A DNA stretch of 64,000 nt from positions 1,178,001 to 1,242,000 of the forward strand of contig NZ_CP097291.1 of the NCBI RefSeq assembly GCF_027595165.1. The letters run 5' to 3'. The notes below the pieces were generated by a model that worked only from the letters and a program-made list of their open reading frames with translations, searched no databases and was not told the DNA's origin. The translations under genes were made by a program, and so were the position numbers. Shown piece by piece: positions 62,126-64,000 of this stretch. Origin of the DNA: Providencia sp. PROV188. GTDB lineage: Bacteria; Pseudomonadota; Gammaproteobacteria; Enterobacterales; Enterobacteriaceae. Position 1 is the first letter of the stretch; every line of letters begins with the position of its first letter.

Positions 62126-63100
62126 TTACAAGCTCAACACTTGAATTTCTGAATGGGACAATCCCGAAATTTGGCTAATAACATCAATACTGAGTCCCAG
62201 GCTTAAACTCGTTATGACCAGTGACCTCATGCGTTGACGAGTATTAACTATTTCTTCTTTTCTCGCCTGCTCTATACCTTGCTCTATACCTTGCTCTATG
62301 CCTTGCTCTATGCCTTGTTCTATACCTTTTTGCATTCCTTCATCCCTGAGTCTCTGTGCAATATTCATAATAGTTTCCTCATATTTTTCAGTTTGATTGA
62401 TTAAAGCCTGTACTATTTGGGTGTAATCAGTGGAATCCATCACACTAAATAGATAGTTAATAATTAAAATCACATCATCTCGATGATTTTCATTTTCTTT
62501 AATCACATGTGCTAAGCGTTTAGATAGCAGAACAATGTCACCCTGTCGGGTTGAATACTTGAAAGCTAACTCCATTGCAGCCACCTTCCGGTGGGTAAGA
62601 ATTTCATCATCGCTGACAGCATTTACGTCAATCAGTGGTAGGGGATTACAATAAAGGTCATGGGCTAAATCTGACCACTGAAAGCAGTCTGTCCATGAGC
62701 GTGAATAAGAGTAAGGCGACGGATCACCATGATAAAACTGAATAGGGACGATAAGGGGTAAAGCATGATGACCGTGTTGTAGATGTTGATTCATTGCGGA
62801 GAACGCGTAATGCATTAAGCGCCAGCCCATTAATTTATCTGGAGTCGATTGGTGCTCAACTAATAGATAGAAGTAACCCGAACCTTGTTTTGTTTCGACT
62901 CTATAGAGCAAATCAGATAAGCGAGAACGCAGCGTTTTATCTATAAATGAAGCACTCGTTAGTATTAAAGTATCGAAATTACAGTATTGTGTAATACGAC
63001 TTGGTAAATGGGCCTCGAAGAAATCCCTTGCATTACCAAGCTTAGTCATAAAGCCTTTGAATGCAGAATCATGCGGTTTAGAAACTAAGTGAATAGACAT
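62126..63100 (-). CDS. Rpn-family recombination-promoting nuclease / YhgA-like transposase-related protein
   Basis: This 324-residue protein belongs to the Rpn (YhgA-like, PD-(D/E)XK) group. It opens with HDSAFKGFMTKLGNARDFFEAHLP, then SFIDKTLRSRLSDLLYRVETKQGSGYFYLLVEHQSTPDKLMGWRLMHYAF, where the Asp of SDLLY and the E-H-Q block form the nuclease core. LPLIVPIQFYHGD is also typical. E. coli Rpn proteins cut DNA and raise recombination; their helical C-terminal tails vary in size. Here the tail contains five GIEQ repeats (about 256-275). AAGGATCG precedes the ATG. No inverted-repeat ends of a transposon are seen, so it is not part of an evident insertion sequence. Confidence 0.9.
   Translation of the reverse strand: MSIHLVSKPHDSAFKGFMTKLGNARDFFEAHLPSRITQYCNFDTLILTSASFIDKTLRSRLSDLLYRVETKQGSGYFYLLVEHQSTPDKLMGWRLMHYAFSAMNQHLQHGHHALPLIVPIQFYHGDPSPYSYSRSWTDCFQWSDLAHDLYCNPLPLIDVNAVSDDEILTHRKVAAMELAFKYSTRQGDIVLLSKRLAHVIKENENHRDDVILIINYLFSVMDSTDYTQIVQALINQTEKYEETIMNIAQRLRDEGMQKGIEQGIEQGIEQGIEQGIEQARKEEIVNTRQRMRSLVITSLSLGLSIDVISQISGLSHSEIQVLSL
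62269..62328 (-). repeat. 12-bp tandem repeat in the rpn-like gene (five copies)
   Basis: The + strand reads GCTCTATRCCTT units at 62269, 62281, 62293 and 62305, and a fifth copy with one change at 62317. On the coding strand they give repeated GIEQ. Twelve-base units keep the frame when copies are gained or lost. Confidence 0.93.
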
Positions 63101-63243
63101 ATCGATCCTTATCCCGAGCGGTTGACGACGAGATACTAACCAATATTTTTTAAGGAGTGGAAAAAAGTTAGTCCTAATTCTAGATAATGGCTTGACTGAT
63201 TAACTTTTTGTTATAAATGGTTTTATTTACTGATTTTAGTAAT

Positions 63244-63282
63244 TAAAAAACACCTCATCGTCGTAATTCAACCCTGAGGTGT
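63244..63282 (-). terminator. Terminator of the BPSS1780-like gene
   Basis: On the - strand ACACCTCA (63282-63275) pairs with TGAGGTGT (63257-63250) and is followed by TTTTTAATT. Confidence 0.88.
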
Positions 63283-63359
63283 CAGGAGATAATTTTAGTC
63301 AATGCTGATGAGCTCAGTACAAAACTTCCAAAGAAATTAGTGAGTCTCGTCCGCTTTAA

Positions 63360-64000
63360 TTACACAATCAATGAACTGGTCTGTGACTGTTTAGTATCGG
63401 TAAAAAAGATACTGCGGTACGTGCTGTAGTAAGTTGCGTACATAATTGGCATTGAGATAAATAATCCTAAGCCGAATGGGATAATGGAGACAAACATTAG
63501 CACCATGGCAATCAGGAAGAATAAGAAGCCGGGTAATAGGTTTTTCTTCACTGCCTGTAAGCTGGCGGAGATAGATGTGCCAATTTTGAAATCATGATTC
63601 ATGATAAGAGCGGGAGCAAACCACGTTAGTGCAGTGCCAAATAAGCTAGCTAATGCCATGATAATGCCCGCAAATACAAATGTTCCAGTTGATGCAAACA
63701 AGGCTGCATCCGAAATACCATCGTATTGGTCAGCTTGCATTACTAAGCTAAAAATGGCCGAGCCAGCAATCAGAAAAGCAATTAACATTCCGACCATATT
63801 GGCTGCAAAGTTTATGGCACCAATAGCAAATAGCTCACCAAATTTCTTTTGGAACCCAGAGAAAAGCAAGCCAATATCCGCTTCGCCAGTTTTGCGTTGG
63901 TTTTCACAAATTGCAATGATCCCCCCGACGAAAACGGGAGTAACAAAACTCACAAACATGCTGACAATGGGTAGAAAAGCCATAGCAAAGATAATCAGGA
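63360..64000 (-). CDS. BPSS1780-family membrane protein (5' end outside window)
   Basis: The frame is open to the right end of the window: codons upstream of the Met at 63983 read LIIFA, so the gene continues beyond 64000. The visible 213 residues show about five hydrophobic segments (MAFLPIVSMFVSFVTPVFVGGIIAICE, FAIGAINFAANMVGMLIAFLIAGSAIFSLV, FVFAGIIMALASLFGTALTWFAPALIMN, FLFFLIAMVLMFVSIIPFGLGLFISMPIMYATYYSTYRSIFF). The pattern W-F-A-P-A-L and Y-x-x-Y-R-x-I-F near the end fits the BPSS1780 group of uncharacterised inner-membrane proteins. Function is unknown. A terminator lies about 75 bases downstream. Confidence 0.68.
   Translation of the reverse strand, partial: LIIFAMAFLPIVSMFVSFVTPVFVGGIIAICENQRKTGEADIGLLFSGFQKKFGELFAIGAINFAANMVGMLIAFLIAGSAIFSLVMQADQYDGISDAALFASTGTFVFAGIIMALASLFGTALTWFAPALIMNHDFKIGTSISASLQAVKKNLLPGFLFFLIAMVLMFVSIIPFGLGLFISMPIMYATYYSTYRSIFFTDTKQSQTSSLIV

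Noticed and set aside
62269..62328. Possible CRISPR-like array
   Set aside because: Direct 12-bp tandem copies without spacers, in frame within a coding gene.

Overview
The window is a chromosomal segment of a gammaproteobacterium of the order Enterobacterales. Protein sequences and gene order (his operon, grxA/ybjC, art, lysO/ybjD/macAB, clpSA-infA-aat-cydCD, trxB-lrp-ftsK-lolA-rarA-serS) follow Escherichia coli closely, but the DNA is distinctly AT-rich and several intervals differ. I infer Providencia or a close relative in the Morganellaceae; this comes from overall impression, not from a database search.

Layout. 1-5.5 kb: the 3' end of gnd, then accessory genes on the + strand (a DKNYY-repeat membrane protein, a Bcr/CflA-type drug exporter, a CatB-like acetyltransferase behind a highly structured leader, an exported FxLYD-like protein), and yeaK on the - strand. 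5.6-12.9 kb: the complete histidine operon hisLGDCBHAFI on the - strand, with a 15-residue leader peptide holding six consecutive His codons and a textbook attenuator. 13-18 kb: yeeZ, a glutathione transferase, a DacC-type D,D-carboxypeptidase, and an unrecognised 524-residue coiled-coil protein with 15-residue Gly/Asn repeats. 18-21.7 kb: serine uptake and breakdown (sdaC-sdaB) and a long AT-rich gap. 21.7-25.4 kb: ybjG, the small RNA gene rybB with a sigma-E promoter, grxA, ybjC, ybjN and rlmC. 25.4-26.8 kb: a lone YopT-like (C58) cysteine protease homologue. 27-37.7 kb: the arginine ABC transporter artPIQM, ybjT, lysO, ybjD and macAB. 38.1-42.2 kb: a four-gene accessory unit (NCS1 permease, nitrilase-superfamily amidohydrolase, IclR regulator, DUF1177 protein), probably a nitrogen-compound uptake and degradation pathway. 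42.3-62 kb: housekeeping genes cspD, clpS-clpA, infA, aat, cydC-cydD, a DUF4153 membrane protein, trxB, lrp, ftsK, lolA, rarA and serS. 62-64 kb: an Rpn-family nuclease/transposase-like protein and the 3' part of a membrane protein cut by the window end.

The strongest leads are the YopT-like protease, the NCS1/nitrilase/IclR/DUF1177 unit, the Gly/Asn-repeat coiled-coil protein, the clear RybB small RNA, and the structured leader ahead of the CatB-like gene. No tRNA, rRNA, CRISPR array, insertion sequence or prophage gene was found. Functional calls rest on recalled family sequences and visible motifs only.
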